A DNA stretch of 20,431 bases from JAFAZI01 sp035501255 (GTDB lineage: Bacteria; Actinomycetota; Actinomycetes; JAFAQI01). Shown here in pieces: positions 7,331-14,027 of this stretch. Within the stretch, counting starts at the first letter, position 1, and each line of letters opens with the position of its first letter. A model generated the notes under the pieces. The model searched no databases and was not told the DNA's origin. It saw only the letters and a program-made list of their open reading frames with translations. The stretch lies in NCBI GenBank assembly GCA_035501255.1, contig DATJWM010000094.1, positions 1-20,431 on the forward strand, read 5' to 3'. The position numbers and the translations under genes were made by a program.

Positions 7331-8108
7331 ACATCCGGGGGTATTCGCGGTGGGTCGCGCCGCCGTCGACGTTGAGAATCTCACCGGCCACCCAGGACGA
7401 GTCCTCGCTCGCCAGGAACAACGCGGCGCGCGCGATGTCATCGGCCCGGCCGGGACGTCCGAGCGGCGTCGAGTGCACGTAACTCGCCTTCACATCCGGC
7501 ACGTGGTCGATCAGTGCGGTGAGGGGAGTCTCGACAAAGCCGGGCGCGATCGCGTTGACGCGGATGCCCGCGTCGCCGAGCTCGATCGCGGCCACCCGCG
7601 TCAGCATGTCGACGCCGCCCTTCGCCGCGCAGTACGCCGCCATGCCCTCGCCGGCCTGATGCCCGTTCAGCGAGGAGATGTTGATGATCGATCCGCCGCG
7701 TCCCTGCGCGCGCATCTGGCGTGCCTCGTGTTTGACCGAGAAGAACACTCCGGTGAGTGAGATCGAGATGACCTCGTTCCACTGCTCCGCCGCGAGCTGG
7801 TCGACCGCGCCCGCGGTCCCGATCCCGGCCGAGTTCACCGCGATGTCGATCCCGCCGAAGGTCTGCGCTGCGTGGGCGATGAGGCTCTCGACGTCGTCCT
7901 CGTTCGTCACGTCGATCGTGCGGACCGCGCACGACGCGTCGCCGATGGACGAGCGGACTTCGGCAAGCAGGTCGGCGTTGCGGTCGCCCAGCACCACCTT
8001 CGCTCCCTCGTCGGCGAGTACCTCGGCGGTCCGCCGGCCGATGCCTGACGCCCCGCCGGTGATCACCGCCACCTTGCCGGCCAAGCGGCCACCCGAGCGC
8101 TCGCTCAT
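7314..8108 (-). CDS. Short-chain dehydrogenase/reductase (SDR), classical
   Basis: A 264-residue classical SDR. The cofactor motif TGGASGIG is at 17-24, an Asp at the end of the second strand (D42 in LGDRN) favours NAD(H), the NNAG equivalent is NSAG (92-95), the catalytic Ser is near 145-146, and YCAAK gives Y159 and K163. PGFVETPL follows the active site. It would oxidise a hydroxyl, possibly a 3-hydroxyacyl-CoA, since no other 3-hydroxyacyl-CoA dehydrogenase is visible; that is inference. The ATG start at 8108 has AAAGGGA about 7 nt upstream. It is divergent from the amidohydrolase at 8222 across an intergenic region carrying palindrome copy 2, and its tail overlaps the SnoaL gene by 17 bp. 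Confidence 0.93.
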   Translation of the reverse strand: MSERSGGRLAGKVAVITGGASGIGRRTAEVLADEGAKVVLGDRNADLLAEVRSSIGDASCAVRTIDVTNEDDVESLIAHAAQTFGGIDIAVNSAGIGTAGAVDQLAAEQWNEVISISLTGVFFSVKHEARQMRAQGRGGSIINISSLNGHQAGEGMAAYCAAKGGVDMLTRVAAIELGDAGIRVNAIAPGFVETPLTALIDHVPDVKASYVHSTPLGRPGRADDIARAALFLASEDSSWVAGEILNVDGGATHREYPRMFSFGL

Positions 8109-8159
8109 CGCGCTGTCCCTTTCGATCCTTCCGGCCCCGGCGGCCGATCTGACCCACGC

Positions 8160-8177
8160 AAAATATCAAGATGTTTT
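8160..8177. promoter_or_regulatory. Predicted operator, CTAG-type palindrome, copy 2 (best match)
   Basis: The sequence is AAAATATC-AA-GATGTTTT: the right half matches the shared half-site perfectly and the left at 7 of 8. It lies between the divergent SDR and amidohydrolase genes. A minus-strand -10 candidate TATTTT (8165-8160) lies inside it. A plus-strand extended -10, TGCTAAAGT (8177-8185), begins at its right end. A bound repressor would block both directions. Confidence 0.68.
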
Positions 8178-8185
8178 GCTAAAGT
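8177..8185 (+). promoter_or_regulatory. Putative extended -10 of the amidohydrolase/ACAD operon
   Basis: TGCTAAAGT combines the extended TGN with a TAnnnT hexamer (8180-8185). A start near 8192 would give a leader of about 30 nt ending in the GAGGAG ribosome site at 8208-8213. No convincing -35 is seen. Confidence 0.4.
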
Positions 8186-8221
8186 GGCGACATCCGGAAG
8201 ATGGGGCGAGGAGTGACCGGG

Positions 8222-9397
8222 ATGGACTTCGACCCGATCGATGCGGACAACCATTACTACGAGCCGCTCGACGCCTTCACCCGCCATCTCGACCCGGCAT
8301 ACGCCAAGCGCGGCGTGCGGGTCGTTCGCGAGGGCAAGCGGGTCGAGCTGGTGATGGGGGATCGGATCAACCGGTTCATCCCGAACCCGACGTTCGACCC
8401 GATCATCGTGCCCGGTTGTCTGGACCCGCTGTTTCGCGGCCAGATTCCCGAGGGGGTCGATCCGCGCAGCCTGCCTCAGGTCGAGCCGTTGCGCGCGGAG
8501 TACCAGGACCGCGATGCGCGGGTGGAGGTCATCGACGAGCAGGGGCTCGGCGCCGCCCTGCTGTTCCCGACGCTGGCCTGCGGCGTCGAGGAAGCGTTGA
8601 AGGACGACATCGACGCGACGATGGCGAGCCTGACGGCGTTCAACCGCTGGCTCGAGGACGACTGGGGTTACGACTACGCCGGCCGGATTCTCGCCGTACC
8701 GATGATCTCCCTCGCCGACCCCGACGCCGCGGTGGCCGAGATCGACCGGGTGATCGAGCGCGGGGCACGAATCGTGCACGTGCGGCCGGCACCGGTGCCG
8801 GGGCCTCGCGGGCGCAGCCGCTCGTTCGGAGACCGGCTGCACGACCCGGTCTGGGCACGGCTCGCCGAGGCGTCGGTGCCGGTCGCCTTCCACCTCGGCG
8901 ACAGCGGCTACGAGGCGTCCACGGTCGCCTGGGGAGGCAACGAGCGCTTCGAGGCGTACGGGAAGATCACGGCGCTGACTCGGGTCCTCGTCTCCGACCG
9001 GGCCATCCACGACACGATGGCCTCGCTCGTCGTCGACGGCGTCTTCACCCGGCACCCGTCGTTGCGGGTCGCGAGCATCGAGAACGGATCGGACTGGGTG
9101 GCGCTGCTCGTCAAGCGGCTGCGCAAGCAGGCGAACCAGACGCCGTGGGTTTTCGCCGACGACCCGCTGGACACGATCCGCAACCACGTGTGGGTCACGC
9201 CGTACTACGAGGAGGACCTGCACGCCCTCGCCGAGAAGATCGGCGTCGAGCGGATCCTGTTCGGATCGGACTGGCCGCACGGCGAGGGCCTCGCCGCGCC
9301 CCTGCAGTTCGAGAAGGAGTTGGACGGGTTCGGCCCGGCCGAGGTCCGCAAGATCATGCGGGACAACGCGCTCGATCTGCTCCGCCCGGCGGCCTGA
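8222..9397 (+). CDS. Amidohydrolase family protein (Amidohydrolase_2, ACMSD-like), copy A
   Basis: A 391-residue metal-dependent TIM-barrel hydrolase/decarboxylase. The N-terminal metal motif is DADNHYYE (7-14), with D9 and H11 in place of the usual HxH. Further active-site marks are H224 (FHLGDSGY), E288-N289 and D350 (GSDWPHGEG). Families with this fold include ACMSD and gamma-resorcylate decarboxylase, so decarboxylation, C-C hydrolysis or lactone/amide hydrolysis are all possible. The ATG at 8222 is chosen because GAGGAG lies 8 nt upstream; in-frame GTG 8213 and ATG 8201 have poorer sites. It is clearly paralogous to the gene at 14028 (FIPNPTF, DEQG, DYxGRIL, RPAPV, GSDxPHxEG shared). It heads an operon with the acyl-CoA dehydrogenase at 9405. 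Confidence 0.9.
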   Translation: MDFDPIDADNHYYEPLDAFTRHLDPAYAKRGVRVVREGKRVELVMGDRINRFIPNPTFDPIIVPGCLDPLFRGQIPEGVDPRSLPQVEPLRAEYQDRDARVEVIDEQGLGAALLFPTLACGVEEALKDDIDATMASLTAFNRWLEDDWGYDYAGRILAVPMISLADPDAAVAEIDRVIERGARIVHVRPAPVPGPRGRSRSFGDRLHDPVWARLAEASVPVAFHLGDSGYEASTVAWGGNERFEAYGKITALTRVLVSDRAIHDTMASLVVDGVFTRHPSLRVASIENGSDWVALLVKRLRKQANQTPWVFADDPLDTIRNHVWVTPYYEEDLHALAEKIGVERILFGSDWPHGEGLAAPLQFEKELDGFGPAEVRKIMRDNALDLLRPAA

Positions 9398-9404
9398 CCG
9401 GTTC

Positions 9405-10637
9405 GTGAGCACCTACGACGAGGCGACCGCCTGGCTCGCCGAACACTGGGATCCCAAGCTTGCCGTCGAGGACTGGTGGCGCCTGGTCGCGGCCGAAGGC
9501 TGGAGCGCGCCGCACTTCCCCCCCGAACACGGCGGGCGCGGGCTGCCGGTCGGCAGCGTGCGGGCGGTCCACGCGGCGTTTGCGGCCTACGGTGCCTTGC
9601 GGCCACCGGCCGGACTCGGCCTGATGATGGCGGCGCCGACCATCACCACGCACGGGTCGCCGGAGCAGATCGCTCGCTACGTGCCGCCGATCCTCGATGG
9701 GCGAGCGGCGTGGTGCCAGCTGTTCAGCGAGCCCGGCGCCGGGTCGGACCTCGCCGGTCTCACCACCCGGGCCGAGCGGGATGGCGATCGGTGGGTCATC
9801 AACGGCCAGAAGGTCTGGTCGAGCATGGCCCGGCAGGCCGAGTTCGGCATGTTGCTCGCCCGCACCGACTTCAACGTCCCCAAGCACGCCGGTATCTCGT
9901 GGTTCGCTCTCACCCTCGATCAGCCCGGCGTCGAGATCCGGCCGCTTCGTGAGATGACCGGGGACGCGGTGTTCAACGAGGTCTTCTTCGACGACGCGGT
10001 CTGCGAGTCAGGCGAGCTGATCGGCGGCGAGGGCAACGGGTGGGCGGTGGCGCAGACCACGTTGTTCCACGAGCGAATCGGGATCGGCGGCGGGCTCGGC
10101 GGCGGCTTCCCGACGCCGGGGCCGAAGGGGGGGTTCGTCGGCACCCGGGCCGGCGACGCGGCCACGATCGCGCCCCCGGAAGGAATGGTCGTCGGCCTGC
10201 GCGAGCTGATCGACCTTGCCCACGAGGTCGGCCGGGCGGATGACCCCGTGATCCGTCAGCAGCTGGCGCTGCTCACGACCTACGTCACGATCAACGACTT
10301 GAACGCCCGTCGGGCCAAGGCCGAGGCGGCCTTCGGGGGTGGGGCGGCGCTGGCCCGGATCGGCAAGCTCTCGCACACCCGGATCACCAAGCTCGCGGCC
10401 GAGATCGGCGCCGAGCTGGCCGGGGCGAACGCGATGCTCGCCGGCCGCGACGCACTCGACGAGGGCATCTTCAGCGCGGCCTACGTCTTTGCGCCCGCCT
10501 CATCGATCTACGGCGGGACCGATGAGATCCAAAAGAACGTGGCCGCGGAGAAGGTCCTCGGCTTGCCGCGCGAGGCTCACCCCGATCGGGACCGTCCCTA
10601 CGGCGAGGTGCTGCGGGGCCGCGCGGGTTCGGCCTGA
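9405..10637 (+). CDS. Acyl-CoA dehydrogenase family protein, large-type subunit
   Basis: A 410-residue flavoprotein with the full acyl-CoA dehydrogenase plan. The N-terminal helical domain includes HFPPEHGGRGLP. The mid-domain FAD/substrate motifs are FSEPGAGSDLAGLTT and GQKVWSS. The C-terminal domain ends with IYGGTDEIQKNVAAEKVLGLPRE. Where medium-chain enzymes carry the catalytic Glu (YEGT) this one has Gly; a candidate alternative base is the Glu of FHERIGIG. This pattern is known from actinobacterial alpha2beta2 FadE/ChsE enzymes that need a small partner. The small-type gene directly downstream on the other strand (10645) may be that partner. The GTG start lies 8 nt after the amidohydrolase stop, with no clear ribosome site, suggesting coupling. 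It is somewhat Gly-rich around 220-240. Confidence 0.9.
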   Translation: MSTYDEATAWLAEHWDPKLAVEDWWRLVAAEGWSAPHFPPEHGGRGLPVGSVRAVHAAFAAYGALRPPAGLGLMMAAPTITTHGSPEQIARYVPPILDGRAAWCQLFSEPGAGSDLAGLTTRAERDGDRWVINGQKVWSSMARQAEFGMLLARTDFNVPKHAGISWFALTLDQPGVEIRPLREMTGDAVFNEVFFDDAVCESGELIGGEGNGWAVAQTTLFHERIGIGGGLGGGFPTPGPKGGFVGTRAGDAATIAPPEGMVVGLRELIDLAHEVGRADDPVIRQQLALLTTYVTINDLNARRAKAEAAFGGGAALARIGKLSHTRITKLAAEIGAELAGANAMLAGRDALDEGIFSAAYVFAPASSIYGGTDEIQKNVAAEKVLGLPREAHPDRDRPYGEVLRGRAGSA

Positions 10638-10663
10638 CCCTCGCTCACAGTCCGATCAGGCCG
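10630..10663. terminator. Inverted repeat across convergent gene ends, possible bidirectional terminator
   Basis: CGGCCTGA (10630-10637) pairs perfectly with TCAGGCCG (10656-10663) around an 18-nt loop. It spans both stop codons of the convergent acyl-CoA dehydrogenase genes, which are only 7 bp apart. There is no T-tract, as is common in actinobacteria. An 8-bp GC-rich stem can arise by chance, so support is modest. Confidence 0.3.
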
Positions 10664-11763
10664 GCGAGCTGCTCCCGCCAGCGGCTGGGTTGACCGAAGA
10701 GCGCTTCGGATGATTTGGCTCGCTTGAAGTACAGCTGTGCGGGGTGCTCCCAGGTGAACCCGATCCCGCCGTGGACCTGGATGTTGCCCGCGGCGACGGC
10801 GACGTAGGCGGCCGAGCAGGAGGACTTCGCCACCGAAACGGCCTCGCTGCGGTCGGCCGTGTCGTCCGCAATGCACCAGCCGGCGTAGTAGGCGGCCGTT
10901 CGGGCGGACTCGACCTCGAGGAGCATGTCGGCGCACCGATGCTTGACCGCCTGGAACGAGCCGATCGGCCGGCCGAACTGGACGCGTTGCTTGGCGTAGT
11001 CCACGGCCATGTCCAGGGCGACCTGGGCACCCCCGACCTGCTCGGCGGCGAGCGCCGTCACCGCGACCTCGAGCACCCGCTCGAGCGTCCTCGTTCCACC
11101 GCCGATGGTGGCGACCGGTGTCGCCGGGGTGCGTGCAAACTCGATCCGCGCGAGCTTGCGGGTCAGGTCGACGGTCTGGAGCGCGGTCCGGGTGACGCCG
11201 TCGGCGTTCGCCTCGATCGCGAAGAGCGAGACGCCATCCGGGGTGCGCGCTGCGACGAGCAGCAGGTCGGCGATCGTGCCGTCGAGGACGTAGGACTTCA
11301 CCCCGCTGACCCGCCAGCCGGAGCCGTCGAGTTGCGCGGTCGTCGCGATGCCGGTCGGGTCCCAACGGCCGGACTCCTCGGCGACCGCGAGGGTCGCGAT
11401 CATCTCGCCCGCAGCGAGCGCGGGCAGCCACCGCTCCTGCGCCGCTGTGTCCGCCGATTCGACCAGCGTGTGGGTCGCTAGCACGGCGCTCGCAAGATAC
11501 GGAGCGCAGACGAGTCGGCGGCCGAGCTCCTCGAGCACTACCAGCTGTTCGAGGATCCCGCCGCCGCTGCCACCGAGATCCTCGGGGACCGCGAGCCCGA
11601 CCACGCCGAGCTCGGTCGCGAGCGATGTCCAGACCGCCGGGTCATAACCGGCGGTCGTCTCCATCAACCGGCGTACCTCGTGCTCGGGCGACCGGCGCTC
11701 GCAGAACCCGCGGACCGTGCGGCGTAGCTCGAGTTGGTCGTCGGTGAACGCGAACGTGCTCAG
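10645..11763 (-). CDS. Acyl-CoA dehydrogenase family protein, small-type subunit
   Basis: An acyl-CoA dehydrogenase-like protein of 372 residues if it starts at CTG 11763. Conserved parts are FTDDQLELRRTVRGF, GLAVPEDLGGSG, AVAEESGRWDP, QRVQFGRPIGSFQAVKH and QVHGGIGFTWEHPAQLYFKRA. The C-terminus (SSEALFGQPSRW) lacks the YEGT/YGGT motif, as in non-catalytic or partner subunits of alpha2beta2 FadE enzymes. No ATG or GTG lies upstream in frame. A TTG at 11667 would cut off the conserved N-terminal helix, so a CTG start with GAAGGG 7 nt upstream is preferred. It is divergent from the cupin with palindrome copy 3 between, and convergent on its probable large partner at 9405. Confidence 0.88.
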   Translation of the reverse strand: MSTFAFTDDQLELRRTVRGFCERRSPEHEVRRLMETTAGYDPAVWTSLATELGVVGLAVPEDLGGSGGGILEQLVVLEELGRRLVCAPYLASAVLATHTLVESADTAAQERWLPALAAGEMIATLAVAEESGRWDPTGIATTAQLDGSGWRVSGVKSYVLDGTIADLLLVAARTPDGVSLFAIEANADGVTRTALQTVDLTRKLARIEFARTPATPVATIGGGTRTLERVLEVAVTALAAEQVGGAQVALDMAVDYAKQRVQFGRPIGSFQAVKHRCADMLLEVESARTAAYYAGWCIADDTADRSEAVSVAKSSCSAAYVAVAAGNIQVHGGIGFTWEHPAQLYFKRAKSSEALFGQPSRWREQLAGLIGL

Positions 11764-11791
11764 GACGCTGCCCTTCGCTGGTGGGAGTCGA

Positions 11792-11797
11792 AGTATA
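11792..11797 (-). promoter_or_regulatory. Putative -10 of the small-type acyl-CoA dehydrogenase gene
   Basis: On the minus strand this reads TATACT, a near-consensus -10. It lies inside palindrome copy 3, about 28 nt upstream of the CTG start at 11763. No good -35 is visible. Confidence 0.45.
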
Positions 11798-11809
11798 TCT
11801 AGATGTTTT
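11792..11809. promoter_or_regulatory. Predicted operator, CTAG-centred palindrome, copy 3
   Basis: The sequence is AGTATATC-TA-GATGTTTT: perfect right half-site, 5 of 8 in the left, and an exact ATCTAGAT core. It lies between the divergent acyl-CoA dehydrogenase (start 11763) and cupin (start 11852). It contains the minus-strand -10 TATACT and covers the expected -35 region of the plus-strand promoter. Confidence 0.65.
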
Positions 11810-11823
11810 CACCCGCCGGCGGC

Positions 11824-11829
11824 TAGGCT
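11824..11829 (+). promoter_or_regulatory. Putative -10 of the cupin gene
   Basis: TAGGCT is identical to the candidate -10 of the crotonase at 445. A start near 11836 would leave a short leader containing the AAGGAG ribosome site (11841-11846). The expected -35 position falls within the palindrome at 11792-11809. Confidence 0.4.
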
Positions 11830-11851
11830 CGCACTGATCGAAGGAGCCGCC

Positions 11852-12355
11852 GTGACCACCACCGCCCGCCCGACCGCGATGACCTTCTTCTCCCTCGCCG
11901 ACGCTCCGTCGCTCGACGACGACGGCATGATGACCTACGCGCGCCTCGACATCGACCCACAGGTGTACGCCGAGGGCGACCTCGCGCAGTTGAACGATGG
12001 TCAGACCGTGAAGGTGCTGTTCAAGGGCGAGGGCGAGGCCGGGTTCAGCCTCGTGCACGCCCGCTTCGAGGCGGGTTTCCGGCTTCCGCGGCACAGCCAT
12101 TCCGCGGACTGCCTCTACTACGTCATCGGCGGTGAGGCACACCTTGGCACGCGGGTCTTGCGCGCGGGTGACGGGTTCTTCATCCGGGCCGAGGCGCCCT
12201 ACACCTACACCGCCGGCCCTGACGGGGTCGAGGTGCTCGAGTTCCGTACGGCGACGACCTTCGACATCAAGATCCGCGACACGACGCTCGAGGCGTGGCG
12301 GCCGATCCTTGCCGCGCTCGCCACGAACCACGATGCATGGGTGAGCGGCCGGTAG
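11852..12355 (+). CDS. Small cupin-domain protein
   Basis: A 167-residue single-domain cupin. The first cupin motif is visible as RHSHSADCLYYVIGGE (80-95) with H81 and H83. The expected metal-binding Glu is not at its usual spacing; D86 may stand in. The second motif, AGDGFFIRAEAPYTYTAG (105-122), has Tyr where the last His is common, so metal binding may be weak or absent. The GTG start has AAGGAG 5 nt upstream; an ATG at 11879 is a possible shorter start. It could be a dioxygenase-like, isomerase or ligand-binding cupin; nothing fixes the reaction. Its stop codon directly abuts the stop of the convergent crotonase. Control by palindrome copy 3 suggests it belongs to the same pathway. Confidence 0.85.
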   Translation: MTTTARPTAMTFFSLADAPSLDDDGMMTYARLDIDPQVYAEGDLAQLNDGQTVKVLFKGEGEAGFSLVHARFEAGFRLPRHSHSADCLYYVIGGEAHLGTRVLRAGDGFFIRAEAPYTYTAGPDGVEVLEFRTATTFDIKIRDTTLEAWRPILAALATNHDAWVSGR

Positions 12356-13174
12356 TTAACGCAACTCCCACTTCGGCCGGGTGCCTGACTCGAACCGGCG
12401 CTGCCCTTCTTTGAACGCCTCCGAGTCGGTGCCGATCCGGGTGAACAGGTTCGCGAGCTCGATCCCTTGATGCCGAGACACCTCGAGCGCGGTCCACAGC
12501 GCGCGCATCGTGCCCTGGATCGCGAGCGCCGGGGACTCGGCGATCACCCGCGCCGCCCAGGCGAGCCGCTCGCGCAGGTCGTCGCGGGGGACGACTTCGG
12601 TGACCAGCCCGATCTCGCGGGCGCGCTGCGCAGACATGCGCTCGTCCGCGCCGAGCAACGCCATCCGCATGAGCTCCTGGAACGGCATCTTGGGCAGCAG
12701 CTGGATCGGTTCGAAGGCCGCCGTCATGCCGTAGGTGACGTGCGGGTCGAAGAAGGTCGCGTCATCGGCCGCGATGATGAACTCGACCTCGCCGAGCAGG
12801 TAGAACGCACCGCCACAGGCCATCCCCTGGACGCCGGCGATCACCGGCTTCCAGCAGTCGCGGGTCTTCGGACCGACGTCGCGCCCGGGGTCGTCGTACA
12901 TCCATGGCGTCGGGTAGCCCGGGTAGTTGCCGGCCGCGATCGCGTCGGTGTTCTGCTCGGAGATCGCCTCGCCGCGGTCGATCCCGGTACAGAACGACTT
13001 ACCCTCGCCGGTCAACACGACGCAGCGGGTGCCGCTGTCGTAGCGGAGGTCGTGCCAGACGTCACGCAACTCCGCTTGCATCGTTGCGTTGATCGCGTTG
13101 TGCACCTGCGGGCGATTCAGCGACACCCACGCGATGCCATCCTCTTTGCTGACCAGCAAGGTCTCGTACGTCAC
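12356..13174 (-). CDS. Enoyl-CoA hydratase/isomerase (crotonase), FFDPHV subfamily
   Basis: A 272-residue crotonase. The first oxyanion-hole segment is SFCTGID (60-66) and the second is VQGMACGGAFYLLGE (115-129). The position of the first catalytic Glu is Y125. The second glutamate region is FFDPHVTYGM (141-150), with Asp and His instead of PEI. Two other crotonases here (17044, 17847) share FFD[PS]HV, marking a subfamily distinct from true hydratases. It is especially close to 17847 (CWKPVIAGVQGMACGGAFY against VWKPVVCAVQGICTGGAFY). Reactions may be hydrolysis, isomerisation or C-C cleavage of a CoA ester. The GTG start lies 12 nt after the stop of the upstream thioesterase-like gene, so the two form an operon. 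Confidence 0.88.
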   Translation of the reverse strand: MTYETLLVSKEDGIAWVSLNRPQVHNAINATMQAELRDVWHDLRYDSGTRCVVLTGEGKSFCTGIDRGEAISEQNTDAIAAGNYPGYPTPWMYDDPGRDVGPKTRDCWKPVIAGVQGMACGGAFYLLGEVEFIIAADDATFFDPHVTYGMTAAFEPIQLLPKMPFQELMRMALLGADERMSAQRAREIGLVTEVVPRDDLRERLAWAARVIAESPALAIQGTMRALWTALEVSRHQGIELANLFTRIGTDSEAFKEGQRRFESGTRPKWELR

Positions 13175-13186
13175 TCGCGGATTGTG

Positions 13187-13945
13187 TCATTGCGACCGGC
13201 GCACGGTCGCCACCGCTGCGAGCTTGCCGGTGCCCGCGTCGGTCAGCCGGACATCGACGGCCCCGCCCGCGCCGGTCGCGACGGCGCGAGCCGGGCCGGC
13301 CATGAAAGGCCGCAGATAACGGATGGTCAGGGAGTCGACGTAGGTCGGGGCGTCGACCAGGGAGAGCGCGGCTTGCTCGGCGGCGAAGGCGACCAGGCCG
13401 CCCTGGATCGCGCCGGTCGCATTCAGGCCGTCGAGGAGACGCGGCATTTCGATCGTCCCCGGTTCGAGCGTGCGGGACTGGACGCGGTCGGCGAGGGGGA
13501 TGGCCAGGCGTCGTTGCGGGAACGGATAGGACGCGGCGCCCGGCGCGAAAACGTGCGCTGGATCGGGAGAGTTCACGAAGGAGACGTAGGAGAACGCGAC
13601 CGGCCGGCGAGACTCCGCGTCGAAGAAGCGGGCCTCGAACAACGACAGCGTTCGGCCCATCTTGACCGCCTCGGCCTCGACCGCAAGGGTGGTCCCGACC
13701 TCGGCCCGGTTCTGGACCTGGACCTCGAGGTCGGCAGTGAGCGGGATTCGCGGGCTCACCAGCGCCGCGAGCAGCCCGGTGATCACGTCCGCCCAGGTGG
13801 CAAGGACCGACGCGCGCACCACGGACGTTGCGGGCAGGCAGGTCTCCGGCCGCACCTCGGCCTCGCCGTAGGACCCGCCTTCGCGCGGATCGAGGCGGAG
13901 CCCGAGCTCGGTGATGATGTTGGTTGTCGGTTCGAGTTTGTTCAT
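13187..13945 (-). CDS. Double-hotdog thioesterase-like protein
   Basis: A 252-residue protein that reads as two tandem hotdog domains (about 25-125 and 150-250). The second contains GAIQGGLVAFAAEQAAL, resembling the central helix of PaaI/4HBT-type thioesterases, and the first contains VRASVLATWADVITGLLA. It most likely hydrolyses an acyl-CoA thioester or binds one; MaoC-like dehydratases share the fold, but no D-H hydratase motif is seen. The ATG at 13945 has a weak GGAA site upstream; an out-of-frame ATG four bases upstream belongs to a shadow frame. It is divergent from the amidohydrolase at 14028 and followed by a crotonase. Palindrome copy 4 lies in its upstream region, overlapping a good minus-strand -10, TAAAAT (14022-14017). 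Confidence 0.75.
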   Translation of the reverse strand: MNKLEPTTNIITELGLRLDPREGGSYGEAEVRPETCLPATSVVRASVLATWADVITGLLAALVSPRIPLTADLEVQVQNRAEVGTTLAVEAEAVKMGRTLSLFEARFFDAESRRPVAFSYVSFVNSPDPAHVFAPGAASYPFPQRRLAIPLADRVQSRTLEPGTIEMPRLLDGLNATGAIQGGLVAFAAEQAALSLVDAPTYVDSLTIRYLRPFMAGPARAVATGAGGAVDVRLTDAGTGKLAAVATVRRSQ

Positions 13946-13991
13946 TCATTCCGTTCTACGGCATCGCGGGCGGTCGTTGTCACAGCTCGGT

Positions 13992-14021
13992 TTGACCGGG
14001 TTCGAGACCTCTAGATATTTT
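13992..14021 (+). promoter_or_regulatory. Predicted promoter of the 14028 operon, leaderless
   Basis: TTGACC (13992-13997), an 18-nt spacer and TATTTT (14016-14021) make the best sigma-A-like promoter in the window. With the usual seven-base step, +1 falls exactly on the A of the ATG at 14028. There is no Shine-Dalgarno before this ATG, in agreement with leaderless translation. The operator at 14004-14021 covers the -10 and much of the spacer. Confidence 0.6.
14004..14021. promoter_or_regulatory. Predicted operator, CTAG-centred palindrome, copy 4
   Basis: The sequence is GAGACCTC-TA-GATATTTT: right half 7 of 8 to the shared half-site, left 5 of 8. It lies between the divergent thioesterase-like and amidohydrolase genes and overlaps the -10 of the leaderless promoter at 13992-14021. 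The opposite strand offers TAAAAT (14022-14017) as a -10 for the minus-strand operon. Confidence 0.6.
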
Positions 14022-14027
14022 ACGGTC

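Noticed and set aside
8105..9412. 435-codon minus-strand open frame opposite the amidohydrolase
   Set aside because: No conserved motif, and the plus-strand amidohydrolase has all its active-site motifs. Long antisense frames are expected at this GC content.
12467..14014. 515-codon plus-strand open frame opposite the crotonase and thioesterase-like genes
   Set aside because: Spans two well-supported minus-strand genes and an intergenic operator region. Arg/Asp/Gly-rich without domain features.
13911..14027. N-terminal extension of 39 residues on the 14028 amidohydrolase, with a short hydrophobic stretch that looks like a signal peptide
   Set aside because: The extension would be coded through the promoter and operator at 13992-14021 and into the divergent gene. 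The conserved protein begins just after 14028.
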